Shown piece by piece: positions 7,741-16,995 of a stretch of DNA of 64,000 nucleotides. The notes beneath the pieces were generated by a model. The model was not told where the DNA came from, made no database searches, and saw only the letters and a list, made by a program, of their open reading frames with translations. The stretch covers positions 29,771 to 93,770 of the forward strand of contig JAFGMV010000053.1 of assembly GCA_016927315.1 (NCBI GenBank), read 5' to 3'. The number at the start of each line of letters is the position of its first letter. The stretch's first letter is position 1. A program made the translations under genes and the position numbers. This DNA comes from Anaerolineales bacterium. GTDB lineage: Bacteria; Chloroflexota; Anaerolineae; Anaerolineales; Villigracilaceae.

Positions 7741-8064
7741 TATCAATATCAATATTATTTATAATTGTTCAAATTTTATTGATACGGGTCACCACCAGGT
7801 CGATTGATTCTCTCCAACCGATCGATAGTCAAGCAAAAAAGGTACGGTCCGCTTTTAATCCGCCGGCGAGTCGTTTAAATCGAACGGCGGGCGGATTTAA
7901 TCCAGCGGGCAGCGATTACTCTCCCATCCGGCTGCCTTTTTGCCGGAAGGTATAAAAAGTCCTCTGCCAGCGTTGTTCCCATTTAAAAATTGCAAAGCGA
8001 CCGCCCGACCAAGACAGGCAGCAGTAAACATCAAAATTGTTATAAAACTCTTATATACAAACTT
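7741..8064. other. Intergenic region between divergent promoters
   Basis: AT-rich at first, with CAATATCAATATCAATATT repeats, then a mixed stretch at 7850-7960. No open frame with a ribosome-binding site and no RNA gene recognised. Confidence 0.5.
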
Positions 8065-8093
8065 TTGACAAATTTGCCCGCCCCTGCTATACT
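8065..8093 (+). promoter_or_regulatory. Strong sigma-70-type promoter for rnj
   Basis: TTGACA (8065-8070), a 17-bp spacer and TATACT (8088-8093). Predicted transcription start is near 8100, about 360 nt before the rnj ATG. Confidence 0.85.
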
Positions 8094-8115
8094 CACCTCA
8101 TTGGATATGACTTAC

Positions 8116-8136
8116 ACTGCCAACAGGCAGTTTTTT
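8116..8136 (+). terminator. Terminator-like hairpin just after the rnj promoter
   Basis: ACTGCC-AACA-GGCAGT followed by TTTTT. Only about 20-40 nt downstream of the predicted start, so it would act as an attenuator or make a very short RNA. Confidence 0.5.
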
Positions 8137-8164
8137 GCAAGACAAATTGAACCGTCTGTAAGAA

Positions 8165-8198
8165 ACCCCGGCAAGAAAGATCCCGCTGGGGTATTTTT
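8165..8198 (+). terminator. Second terminator-like hairpin in the rnj leader
   Basis: ACCCC-GGC and GCT-GGGGT pair around a 12-nt loop (one imperfection), followed by ATTTTT. About 270 nt before rnj. Confidence 0.45.
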
Positions 8199-8461
8199 CC
8201 TTTATTACACATTTGTGTTATGAGGGTCCGGTTTTTTATTTCAACAAGGTCAATTTGTAAATATACAACAGGCTGGGAGGAACGTGTTCGCTCGCCAGGT
8301 GGTATCCCCTACCGATCCCGTCAAGGGAAATTCTCACTTCTGCCCAAATGCCTGCCTGGTAGTACGCCTGCCAGTGATGCACTGACCACACGTCGCGCTC
8401 GCTGCAGGAAAGCAATCAAGAAATTGTAATTATCTTAAATATTAAGAGGTAAAAATTAATT

Positions 8462-10108
8462 ATGGGAAAGAAAAACACATTAAAAATTATTCCCCTGGGA
8501 GGCCTGGGGGAAGTGGGCAAGAATATGATGGTCTACGAATACGGGGAGAATATTCTGGTTGTCGACGCCGGCATCATGTTCCCTGAGAATGACATGCTGG
8601 GGATCGACTACATAATCCCCGATTTTGAATACCTGCGTGACAAAAAACACCTGGTGCGCGGTATTGTAATCACGCATGGCCATGAAGACCATATTGGGGC
8701 TATTCACCATTTGCTGGAACATGTGTCAGCCCCGGTGTACGCCACTAATCTGACACGCGGCTTAATCCAAGTCAAATTGGAACGACAGGGTATGTTGGAC
8801 AAGGTCAACCTGCGAATGCTCCAAGCGGATGATAATATCCAGATCGGTCCTTTTCAGGTGGAACCCTTCCATGTTTGCCACTCAATCCCGGATTCTGTTG
8901 GGTTAGGGATTACCACACCTGCCGGCCTGATTGTTCACGTCAGCGACTTTAAACTGGATCATACACCGGTTGACGGTTGGCCAACCGATTATGCCAAGCT
9001 GGCTGATTTTTCGAAGCGCGGGGTTAAATTACTTCTGTCAGATTCAACCAACTCTGAACGTCCCGGTTGGACGCCATCAGAACAGGTAATTGGTCCGGCG
9101 CTGGATAAGGTTTTTGAAGAAGCCCCGGGCAGGATTATCCTTGCTTCATTTGCTTCCCTGGTCTCACGAATGCAGCAGGTAGCTGACGCCTGTGTGAAAC
9201 ATAATCGACGACTGGCATTTGTTGGCACCAGCATGGTTGATAACGCTAAGATCGCACGCGAACTGGGTTACCTGAAAGTGCCTGAAGAAACGCTGGTAAC
9301 AATTGACCAGGCCCTGCAGATCAAGTCCAAAAAGAAGATTGCCCTGATGTGTACCGGAACCCAAGGAGAACCATCATCTATTATTGGGCGTCTTTCAACC
9401 GGTACCAACCGGCATTTCGATATCCATGCAGGCGACACAATTGTGCTCTCTTCCCACCCCATACCAGGCAACGAAGAGAGTGTCAGCCGCACAATTAACC
9501 GTCTCTTCAGGCGCGGAGCGAATGTCATCCACGATGGAATCGCCCCCATCCACGTTTCTGGTCATGCCAGCCAGGAAGAACAAAAACTTCTTCTCAACCT
9601 GGTACGCCCCAGGTATTTCATCCCAATTCATGGCGAACTGAGACAACTCAAACACCACGCCTACCTGGCCAGACAGGTTGGGGTATCAGAGGAAAATATC
9701 ACTGTGATTGAAAACGGCCAAGTAGTCGAACTCTCAAACGGACAGATCAATGTGACAGAACGCATCCCTGGGGATTATGTCTTTGTTGACGGCGCCAGCA
9801 TCGGCGAGATAAACTGGGACGTCATGCGCGAGCGAGAAAAACTGGCCCGCAGTGGTATCTTTCTGATTGACCTGAATGTGGACAAGTTCACAGGACGGTT
9901 GATGCACGATCCTGAAATCATCACACGCGGCTTTGTCTCAGATGAAGAAGCCGAACGACTGGTTCCGGAAGCCCGCAAACGTATTATGGATGTGGTAAAT
10001 GGCGGCGGACTGGATCGGGAGCACGATATTGTCAGTGCAGTTCGCGCATACCTGTACAACGAAACCAAACGACGCCCAATGGTGTTTGTGACGCTCAGCA
10101 AAACCTAA
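8462..10108 (+). CDS. rnj: Ribonuclease J
   Basis: 548 aa. A metallo-beta-lactamase/beta-CASP nuclease that processes and degrades RNA from the 5' end or internally. The metal motif HGHEDH is at residues 72-77; other ligands are visible as HVSD, SDSTN (motif of the beta-CASP group) and SGHAS. The C-terminal domain is present (about residues 455-548). Length is normal. The ATG follows AAGAGG (about 8443-8448). It stands alone behind its own promoter and long leader. Identification is firm; whether it acts as J1 or J2 cannot be said, as only one copy is in view. Confidence 0.96.
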   Translation: MGKKNTLKIIPLGGLGEVGKNMMVYEYGENILVVDAGIMFPENDMLGIDYIIPDFEYLRDKKHLVRGIVITHGHEDHIGAIHHLLEHVSAPVYATNLTRGLIQVKLERQGMLDKVNLRMLQADDNIQIGPFQVEPFHVCHSIPDSVGLGITTPAGLIVHVSDFKLDHTPVDGWPTDYAKLADFSKRGVKLLLSDSTNSERPGWTPSEQVIGPALDKVFEEAPGRIILASFASLVSRMQQVADACVKHNRRLAFVGTSMVDNAKIARELGYLKVPEETLVTIDQALQIKSKKKIALMCTGTQGEPSSIIGRLSTGTNRHFDIHAGDTIVLSSHPIPGNEESVSRTINRLFRRGANVIHDGIAPIHVSGHASQEEQKLLLNLVRPRYFIPIHGELRQLKHHAYLARQVGVSEENITVIENGQVVELSNGQINVTERIPGDYVFVDGASIGEINWDVMREREKLARSGIFLIDLNVDKFTGRLMHDPEIITRGFVSDEEAERLVPEARKRIMDVVNGGGLDREHDIVSAVRAYLYNETKRRPMVFVTLSKT

Positions 10109-10154
10109 CACTGGTTGAAACAGCCGCGTGGCACACAAATCGGTACTGGTTCAA

Positions 10155-10814
10155 TCACCAGGCATCCCGCCCCCAACCTTCTTGACCACGCAGTGGTACG
10201 AAGGCGACCCCTGTAATGACCTGGTGCTTGAATACGCCAGCATCGCGCTGCCAGAGTTCCAATTGCTGAATTCCCTGTCCTCCAACCGGCACAACCAGTC
10301 TTCCCCCTTCTTCTAATTGGTTAAGCAAACTTTGCGGGGTTTCTGGAGCCGCAGCTGCCACAACAATCCCACCAAAGGGAGCCGCCCCCTGCCAACCAGT
10401 CGATCCATCTCCAAGGTGGCAATACACATTCTGAAGTTCAAGTTCTTCTAGCAGCTTCCTGGCTTTGTTATACAACTCGGGGATAACTTCTATCGAGTGG
10501 ACTTCGTTCACCATATGAGAAAGGATCGCAGCCTGGTAACCCGATCCGGTACCTACATCCAATACCCGCTCGTTTCCTTTCAGTTTGAGCAGGTCGGTCA
10601 TCAGCGCCACGATATAAGGCTGCGAAATTGTCTGACCATACCCAATGGTTAGCGGTCTATCATCGTAGGCCCGATAGCGCTGGACTTTTGAGACAAACAA
10701 GTGCCTGGGGACTTTTTCAAAAGCACACAGCAAACGCTCATCCATCAGACCGCGCCGGGCAATCTGCTCAGCGACCATTTGCTGCCGCCACGCTGAATAA
10801 TCGCAACTTTCCAT
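10155..10814 (-). CDS. pcm: Protein-L-isoaspartate O-methyltransferase
   Basis: 219 aa. SAM-dependent methylation of isoaspartyl residues for repair of damaged proteins, in the cytoplasm. PIMT hallmarks: QTISQPYIVALMTDLL before motif I (VLDVGTGSGYQAAIL), then HSIEVIPEL and a GDGSTGW segment. Follows mutY after 4 nt on the same strand and converges with rnj. The grouping of a protein-repair and a DNA-repair gene is noted but may only reflect an operon of convenience. Confidence 0.95.
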   Translation of the reverse strand: MESCDYSAWRQQMVAEQIARRGLMDERLLCAFEKVPRHLFVSKVQRYRAYDDRPLTIGYGQTISQPYIVALMTDLLKLKGNERVLDVGTGSGYQAAILSHMVNEVHSIEVIPELYNKARKLLEELELQNVYCHLGDGSTGWQGAAPFGGIVVAAAAPETPQSLLNQLEEGGRLVVPVGGQGIQQLELWQRDAGVFKHQVITGVAFVPLRGQEGWGRDAW

Positions 10815-10818
10815 ACCC

Positions 10819-11850
10819 TTATAATATCAATTTTCGGGCAATCTGGCGATCAACCTTTCCCATTGGAAAATCATCAAGGGCGTTGATCCCGCTCCACTGA
10901 AGGTTTTCTTTTTCACATACCAGATCCGACTGACAACGAAATGCACAAACCGTCACAGTGAAGTGAGTGTAAGCATGGTCGATTGTAGCGAATTCATCTC
11001 CCTTCCTGATTTTGACTCCATATTCTTCTTCTAAAAGAATTTCCCAATTTCGAACTCTGTCACTGACTTCCACTTTGGGAAATTCCCACATCCCAGCCAG
11101 CAAACCTTTGGATGGTCGTTTTGACAGCAAAACCTGTTCTCCATGAACAATAACGGCCGCCATTTGGAGTCTATGAGGAACACTTCTTTTAGGCTTTCTC
11201 ACCGGGCGCATTCCCTGAAGATACAATTTATATGCCTGGCAATACTCCTTTACCGGACAAATCGCACAATCGGGATTAAGCGGTGCACAGATCATCGCCC
11301 CCAAATCCATCAGCGCCTGATTATAATCTGCTGCCTGCCCGGATGGTAAATGCCTCTGTGCCAGATCCCACAGGATTTTCTCCCCGGCAGGTGCATCGAT
11401 GACTTCTTGCACGTTGAATACCCTGGCAAAAACACGTTTTAAATTGCCATCCAGGACCGCTTCATCCAACCCGTAGGCCATCGAGGCAATTGCTCCGGCG
11501 GTATATCGCCCTATGCCAGGCAACTTACGAAGACTCGCCGCATCAGCTGGCAACCTTCCCTGGTATTCATTAACCAGGATCTTTGCAGCTGTATGCAGGT
11601 TGCGAACACGAGTGTAATATCCCAATCCTTCCCAGGCGTTGAGCACTTCACTTTCAGACGCACCAGCCAAAGATCGGATATCCGGAAACAACTTCATCCA
11701 TTTTTCAAAATATGGGATCACGGTTTCAACCCGTGTCTGCTGCAACATGATCTCGGATACCCAGACCGCATATGGATTGGGATGGTTTCGCCAGGGCAAT
11801 TTCCTGCCAGAAGTTCCATACCACTCTAATAACTTTGTAACGAAGTTCAT
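10819..11850 (-). CDS. mutY: A/G-specific adenine glycosylase
   Basis: 343 aa. Removes adenine mispaired with 8-oxoguanine. The N-terminal HhH-GPD domain has the hairpin LPGIGRYTAGAI and catalytic-loop Asp (AVLDGNLKRV). The [4Fe-4S] loop CAPLNPDCAICPVKEYC has the exact C-x6-C-x2-C-x5-C spacing. A C-terminal NUDIX-like 8-oxoG recognition domain starts at about residue 230. The ATG overlaps the upstream glycosyltransferase stop by one base (TAATG), indicating translational coupling. Confidence 0.96.
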   Translation of the reverse strand: MNFVTKLLEWYGTSGRKLPWRNHPNPYAVWVSEIMLQQTRVETVIPYFEKWMKLFPDIRSLAGASESEVLNAWEGLGYYTRVRNLHTAAKILVNEYQGRLPADAASLRKLPGIGRYTAGAIASMAYGLDEAVLDGNLKRVFARVFNVQEVIDAPAGEKILWDLAQRHLPSGQAADYNQALMDLGAMICAPLNPDCAICPVKEYCQAYKLYLQGMRPVRKPKRSVPHRLQMAAVIVHGEQVLLSKRPSKGLLAGMWEFPKVEVSDRVRNWEILLEEEYGVKIRKGDEFATIDHAYTHFTVTVCAFRCQSDLVCEKENLQWSGINALDDFPMGKVDRQIARKLIL

Positions 11851-14414
11851 TATTCCTGGCAGTTGTCTGGCAGCGGGCTGTATGTGTATATCAACCCCTC
11901 ATCCAGGAAAGCGATGGATATTACATCAATATAAGCTGTTCGACCTTCTCCGCGTGGACAACCAATAAGTATCACATCAGATCCATGAGAAAAATTTTTA
12001 GGAACTTCTTTCAAAGGCAAAACCCCTTGGAGAATCGATTTATTCACAACCAAAAAACCAACACGGGGGAAATCTCTGCGGGCATAGGCTGGCCAGGGTT
12101 TTGTTGCCGACATCCCGCTATTTGATCTATAGAAACGCGGGTACAACAAGCGTCCCATGAATATGACTGTCTCTGGTTGTTCTGAAATATCCCTTAACTG
12201 GACGGGATCCAGGTTGGCGGTTTCAAAAGCAGGCGTCTCAATTAACTTCCCAATCACTGCTGTACGATCGAGGTCTTCAAAATGAGCCGGAATTGCTTTT
12301 TCCAATATCCAGGGAACAGCTCCGACCAGGAAAAATCCAGCGATTATACCAATCCAACTCCAGCGTAATGCATACCTGCTTTTGACAATTGGGGAGTGCT
12401 TCGGCAGATCATCGTGATAGACTTTTTCTTTCGAAACACCAAACACAAGCGCTGCTCCAGATAATAATTCCGCCACCCCCAGCCCAAAGTACATATATGG
12501 ACCCCAATCAGCAGGCAGATTGTAACGCCAGCCAGAGAAACGCGCAACGCCTAAAGTCAGAGCATATCCCAGGCTGAAGAACATCGGCGTCAAACCAATC
12601 CAGCGTAACCGTTGCCAGGCTGTTCCTATCCCGATAGATATCAAAGCCAGGTAGAACAAGACCACCAAAATGTTATACCATGCCAGTGTTCCATCCCACT
12701 CCATCCAGTAAAGATTGACCGGGGCTCTCAGACCATTGTATGTTTCAATCAAGGGCAGAGCCAACAGACCATCAATTTCTACTGCCAAAAAATGATTGGT
12801 AATAAACCCGGCCACAAAAGCAGGGTGCTCGATGGTGAATTGGATAACATTGTCCACCACACTTTCGGAAGGATCCAGAGCCTGTGAACTTAAATTATCG
12901 CTAAGTGAATACTGGCTCGATAGAATTCCCATCTGGTTGGGGCTATCCAAAGTGAAAGAACCGCTCACCATCCGGTTGTGCGTCAACCAGGGAGTCACGG
13001 TTACGATGACACCCAGGCTGAAAATCACGATCGCGATACTCCAATCTTTCCACTTCGGCCAATAGGCCAACCAGGCCGTCAAAATAACAATTGGTAACAA
13101 TAGCATGGATTGCGTGCGAAGCAAAAGCAGCAATCCAAACATTCCACCGGCAACCAGTGCGGCACTTTTTCTGCAATCCTTATCCCGTAACCAGCGCATG
13201 ACAAATAAACAGGCGGCAGTAACGGCCAGAGCGGTTGGTATATCGGTTAAAAACATTTTTGAATTTGAGACACGCGTCTGCGAAGAAACCAGTAAAGCAG
13301 ATAACTCCCTGAAAATAGCCAGTGAAGCCACAAGCACCCCAGCATATCTGCTGTGGAGCATTTTCCCTAGATAGTAGAGTACTACCGGGAATAATGCTAA
13401 CAAACAAGCCTGCCCAAATATGATCAAATCATATCGCTCTCCAAACAGGGCATGTAATCCCGTCAGGAAAGCAATATATAAGGGTCGCGGGGGAATCACA
13501 CTCGTGTATCCATTTCCCAACAACACATTTTGGACATTGTAATCATAATAAGCAGCGTCAGAAAGTGGATATGGCCGGTTATCTGGTAAAGTGATCGGTG
13601 CATAGAAACTGTTTTTTAGAATCGTGATCGGCACACTCTGCCAGATGAGTACAGTAATCCCCCATATAGCTAAAGGAAGCATCATCCCCAGCCAGGATAA
13701 GGTTTTACCTTTCAGATGGATCCATGCCAACATGGCAAACAACCCAGACAAAACCGCGAGGCCCATCATCCAACCGTGGATAGGAACACCCGGTTCTCCC
13801 CAATAAGCCGAATCAGGTGTAATGCCCAGTCCGGTAATTGCCACAAAAATCCAGACCACTAATAGAACCAGCAGAATAATTCCAGAATAAAGATAAACCG
13901 GTTTTCGACTCACGGCATGGGTAAATGTCAGGCCTCTGAGCAACCACAACAAGAACAGAGTCAAAGTAAATCCGGTCAACAAGACAAACACCAAGACCGG
14001 TTCAACCCGAATATAAAATGGTAAAAAACGGTCCGGGTCGTAATAGCGAAAGATGAACATCCCTACTGCTGTCAGCAGGGTAGCAATACCCACCACCCAT
14101 ATAAGCCGTTCGTACACCAGCAGGTGAAGTGAAGGATTAAGCCAGTAAATTATTCCCTCTCGTCCACGTCTGAAACCATATGCTATTAAGAGAATTGAAA
14201 CCAGAACAACCAGCATCCCAAGCAGTAATATCGATCTGGAAAGGGAATACCCCAGAAGAAAATTGTTCTTCGGGTCAGACGGGATTAAGATCAACCCCAA
14301 AAAAGTGATGAACCCCATTATAAAAACAAAAATAAAGAATAAGCGCCATCCCTTCATCCGGGAATACATCTGCAAACCATCATCCATCGTCTCATCCTGA
14401 TCAGCAAGTCTCAT
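11850..14414 (-). CDS. Multi-spanning ArnT/PMT-like glycosyltransferase family membrane protein
   Basis: About 854 aa with around 14 hydrophobic helices. A luminal/extracytoplasmic stretch after the sixth helix carries an acidic-aromatic segment (SDAAYYDYNVQNVLLGNGY) followed by PRPLYIAFLTGLHALFG. This is the pattern of GT-C glycosyltransferases (PMT_2/GT39-GT83) that use polyprenyl-phosphate sugars. Start: an ATG at 14414 preceded by AGGA is preferred over the upstream in-frame ATG at 14438, which lacks an RBS. Donor and acceptor unknown. Confidence 0.75.
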   Translation of the reverse strand: MRLADQDETMDDGLQMYSRMKGWRLFFIFVFIMGFITFLGLILIPSDPKNNFLLGYSLSRSILLLGMLVVLVSILLIAYGFRRGREGIIYWLNPSLHLLVYERLIWVVGIATLLTAVGMFIFRYYDPDRFLPFYIRVEPVLVFVLLTGFTLTLFLLWLLRGLTFTHAVSRKPVYLYSGIILLVLLVVWIFVAITGLGITPDSAYWGEPGVPIHGWMMGLAVLSGLFAMLAWIHLKGKTLSWLGMMLPLAIWGITVLIWQSVPITILKNSFYAPITLPDNRPYPLSDAAYYDYNVQNVLLGNGYTSVIPPRPLYIAFLTGLHALFGERYDLIIFGQACLLALFPVVLYYLGKMLHSRYAGVLVASLAIFRELSALLVSSQTRVSNSKMFLTDIPTALAVTAACLFVMRWLRDKDCRKSAALVAGGMFGLLLLLRTQSMLLLPIVILTAWLAYWPKWKDWSIAIVIFSLGVIVTVTPWLTHNRMVSGSFTLDSPNQMGILSSQYSLSDNLSSQALDPSESVVDNVIQFTIEHPAFVAGFITNHFLAVEIDGLLALPLIETYNGLRAPVNLYWMEWDGTLAWYNILVVLFYLALISIGIGTAWQRLRWIGLTPMFFSLGYALTLGVARFSGWRYNLPADWGPYMYFGLGVAELLSGAALVFGVSKEKVYHDDLPKHSPIVKSRYALRWSWIGIIAGFFLVGAVPWILEKAIPAHFEDLDRTAVIGKLIETPAFETANLDPVQLRDISEQPETVIFMGRLLYPRFYRSNSGMSATKPWPAYARRDFPRVGFLVVNKSILQGVLPLKEVPKNFSHGSDVILIGCPRGEGRTAYIDVISIAFLDEGLIYTYSPLPDNCQE

Positions 14415-14801
14415 CTTAATCCTACGATACCCCTGCATAAATCAATTATTATTCAAGGTTCACTATTCGTCGTTTCCAATTCCGGTATCAATTGTCGGCA
14501 CTTAATGGACCGGTAATCCTGTCGGTTGCATCTACCAACTGGGGTTAATTATTGTAACTCAGGAGCGTAGATAAGAAAAATGAATTCAATCAAGGGGCTC
14601 CCATAAATGTTGAAAATTTTATCGTAGATATGGTATCCTCGGAGCAGCGTCTCGAAGGTTGATCTGCCCGGTAGATGGTCTCCCTGTAGGACGTTCGGAT
14701 TTTGTGATTCAACAGATTTTTAATGCACCCCAATCAAGAACATACAACGCCAATTGAACGACAGGCGCACTCTCCTGAATATAGGTTTCTCATTGATGCG
14801 A
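14415..14801. other. Intergenic region, no gene seen
   Basis: 387 bp between two minus-strand genes. A TTGAAA/TATCCT pair near 14608-14640 could be a plus-strand promoter, but nothing recognisable follows. No tRNA or open frame supported. Confidence 0.4.
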
Positions 14802-15104
14802 TTAGAACTGGAAACCATTCCTGGCAGGGATAATCTTATAAGAATAATTATTGACAAATGAAAACAATTGTTCCTGTAATTTTCCCCATTCATCTGTAAC
14901 AAATATTCGTTCGGCCATCGCTGCAGTGTCTGCCAACAACCCTACCTGGATCTGTGGATATGCGCCAAAAATTGTGGCCCAGGCTTCAATCGGTTGAAAT
15001 CCAAAACGCTGAACATTAGGGATGAACTCGCCGACAACAAATTCAAAATACTCTTGTTCACGATCGGGAGAAATATCCCAGGTCATGATTACCTTGACAG
15101 TCAA
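14802..15104 (-). CDS. Small conserved alpha/beta protein, function unknown
   Basis: 100 aa. VKVIMTWDISPDREQEYFEF followed by alternating strands and helices suggests a ferredoxin-like dimeric alpha-beta-barrel fold (inference). TTG start at 15104 follows AGGAG with good spacing; an internal ATG at 15086 is the alternative. It begins 9 nt after the MBL-fold gene, so the two likely form one transcript. No catalytic residues can be assigned. Confidence 0.7.
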   Translation of the reverse strand: MTVKVIMTWDISPDREQEYFEFVVGEFIPNVQRFGFQPIEAWATIFGAYPQIQVGLLADTAAMAERIFVTDEWGKLQEQLFSFVNNYSYKIIPARNGFQF

Positions 15105-15113
15105 TCAACACTC

Positions 15114-15761
15114 CTAGTCGGATTGATAGTTCAATACAATCACACGCGTTTCTTCCGGTAACCCTGTTCTTGTGATCTTCAAAGATGGCTGCGTTTCTAT
15201 TTCGCCTAGTCCCATCTCTTTCGAGAATTTTTTAATCGGATCGAGTTCTAATTTCGTATCCGGGGTCGCATAATGCATCGGGATGACAATTTCGGGTTCC
15301 AGCAAGCTAATCACCTCGGCTGCCTTGGCTGCATTCAGTCCGCCTCCTCCCCCTACCGGTACCAGAGCTACATTCACGGTTCCCATGGATTCTACTTCCG
15401 AGCGGGCTGGTACTTCACGCAAGTCTCCAAGGTGTGCAACAGAAATTCCTTCATAATCAAAAACATACAGCGTATTTCTCTGTTTACCATTGTTCGTTTT
15501 CCCCATTCCATCCGTTTGAATGCCGGTTATAAAAACACTGCCAATTTCATATTCTCCAGGTCCAGTGATCACATTCGATACACCTCTTACCGCCTTTAAA
15601 TAACTGTGACCAGGAGCATCATGACTGACAGTGACAATATCAGCTTTCAACTTAAGCGCCTGATATCCCACTTCATTATGATCAAATGGATCTGTCACGA
15701 CGGTCGCCAATCCACGCTCTGTTAACCGAAAACAGGAGTGTCCGTACCAAGTAATTTCCAT
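15114..15761 (-). CDS. Metallo-beta-lactamase-fold hydrolase with altered metal motif
   Basis: 215 aa, small COG2220-type MBL fold: starts MEITWYGHSCFRL and ends with IPMHYATPD. The usual HxHxDH metal motif is replaced by SHDAPGH, losing the second His and the Asp. A canonical-looking HLGDL follows. It may bind a single metal or be non-catalytic. GGAGG RBS before the ATG. Followed by the 100-aa gene in the same direction. Confidence 0.82.
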   Translation of the reverse strand: MEITWYGHSCFRLTERGLATVVTDPFDHNEVGYQALKLKADIVTVSHDAPGHSYLKAVRGVSNVITGPGEYEIGSVFITGIQTDGMGKTNNGKQRNTLYVFDYEGISVAHLGDLREVPARSEVESMGTVNVALVPVGGGGGLNAAKAAEVISLLEPEIVIPMHYATPDTKLELDPIKKFSKEMGLGEIETQPSLKITRTGLPEETRVIVLNYQSD

Positions 15762-16050
15762 GTTCTAGCCTCCGCCAATATTATACCCGCATCCCTCCCC
15801 ATCCGTAAAAATCAAACAGATCCCAATTTCCAAACCAGGGATTCATCTATTAACTCAAGACGGTTACTTTAAGAAACCTGACAAAATGAATTGGGATGGT
15901 TGCGGGCAAGAAATAACAATCACGAATAGCACTAATGAACGGATTACACGAGAAACCAAAAAGAAATTCTCGCAAAACCCCTTTACATACAATACTTGAT
16001 CACCACTTCTCTTGCTTGAAAAAGCCATGATTAATTCAAGAAGCTGCCTT
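15762..16050. other. Divergent intergenic region, no gene seen
   Basis: AT-rich region between the MBL gene and the plus-strand gene at 16168. No RNA gene or supported open frame. Confidence 0.4.
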
Positions 16051-16078
16051 TTGTCTGACAGTATTTTCTGTTTATAAT
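16051..16078 (+). promoter_or_regulatory. Promoter for the gene at 16168
   Basis: TTGTCT (16051-16056), a 16-bp spacer and a perfect TATAAT (16073-16078). Confidence 0.55.
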
Positions 16079-16167
16079 TTTGCTATACCCTGTAAGATTA
16101 ACTTCAAGGATTTTTTAAATTCGAAAACAGATTTCTTCCGAACTTCAGAGCTAAAGAGCAGCGGACC

Positions 16168-16917
16168 ATGTATAACCTGACTGAAAATCGATCCCCGAAT
16201 TCAAATATAGCTACTCGTTCAAACGGATGGCGTTTTTCAATTCCTGCCGGCAATGGGACTCAATACCAACTGGCTCAATTGGATAACTACACCGGGGTGG
16301 CGAGAAACAAACTGCCTTACCGTAATCCGGTGAAGCTTAGACTGCGCGCCCGTGTCTCAGAGAATTCCCTGCCGGGAACCTGGGGGTTTGGTTTCTGGAA
16401 TGATCCGTTTGGTATTGGGGTTGGATTCGGAGGCCGCGCCCTGCGTTTACCCTGCCTGCCAAATGCTGTCTGGTTCTTCCATGCCGCCAGACCCAATTAC
16501 CTGTCTCTGCAGAATAACTGTGCTGGAGAAGGTTTTCTGGCCATGAGTATCCGCTCCCTTCACTGGCCAACGCTGGCATTATCCCCGCTGGCATTACTCA
16601 CCCCATTACTGACTATGCGCAGAACGTCAAGATGGCTGCGCCGGCAAAGCCGCCGGATCGTACAAATGGATACTGAATCCATCGACCTGGACCAGACCCA
16701 ATGGCACACCTATCAGGTGGACTGGCAGGCAATGGATGTCCGCCTGAGTGTGGATGATGTCCCCGTACTTGAATCCACTATCTCCCCTCTCGGTCCACTG
16801 GGCCTGGTTTTGTGGATCGATAACCAATATGCCGCCTGGCGGCCAGATGGCTCTCTGGGCTGGGGATTGGCAGCCAACCCGGCCAGTTGGCTTGAGATTT
16901 CAGATCTGCATCTCTGA
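16168..16917 (+). CDS. Concanavalin/jelly-roll (GH16-like fold) protein, function unknown
   Basis: 249 aa. The pattern WGFGFWNDPFGIGVGFGG, the later WHTYQVDW and VRLSVDDVPVLE are typical of the laminin-G/GH16 jelly-roll fold. The GH16 catalytic ExDxxE motif is not seen, so hydrolase activity is doubtful. No signal peptide. An internal hydrophobic stretch (about residues 130-150) interrupts the fold. Ends at a shared terminator with the convergent UbiA-type gene. Confidence 0.6.
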   Translation: MYNLTENRSPNSNIATRSNGWRFSIPAGNGTQYQLAQLDNYTGVARNKLPYRNPVKLRLRARVSENSLPGTWGFGFWNDPFGIGVGFGGRALRLPCLPNAVWFFHAARPNYLSLQNNCAGEGFLAMSIRSLHWPTLALSPLALLTPLLTMRRTSRWLRRQSRRIVQMDTESIDLDQTQWHTYQVDWQAMDVRLSVDDVPVLESTISPLGPLGLVLWIDNQYAAWRPDGSLGWGLAANPASWLEISDLHL

Positions 16918-16926
16918 ACAACAGCA

Positions 16927-16963
16927 AAAAAGTGTACCCTGGGAAAAAACGGGCACACTTTTT
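16927..16963. terminator. Bidirectional terminator
   Basis: AAAAAGTGTACCC and GGGCACACTTTTT pair with one mismatch around an 11-nt loop, giving a T-run on both strands. It lies between the convergent genes ending at 16917 and 16996. Confidence 0.85.
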
Positions 16964-16995
16964 CGGTTACTACAGGGAAAGTCCTGATTTCCTGT

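Larger units (their letters stand above)
8100..8461 (+). promoter_or_regulatory. Long structured 5' leader of rnj
   Basis: About 360 transcribed nucleotides with no convincing gene. It holds two terminator-like hairpins near the start and then a GC-rich block (8270-8410) with many short complementary segments such as GGTAtccccTACC. A 69-codon frame at 8220-8429 has no ribosome-binding site and no recognisable homology. Possible roles are autoregulation by RNase J, an attenuator, or an embedded small RNA; none is proven by sequence. Confidence 0.45.

Noticed and set aside
8297..8311. T-box-like AGGTGGTA segment in the rnj leader
   Set aside because: Only a partial match to the T-box sequence, no terminator follows it, and RNase J is not an aminoacylation-related gene.
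8220..8429. 69-codon open frame in the rnj leader
   Set aside because: No ribosome-binding site, no recognisable protein and Arg/Cys-rich random-like composition; the region is better read as RNA leader.
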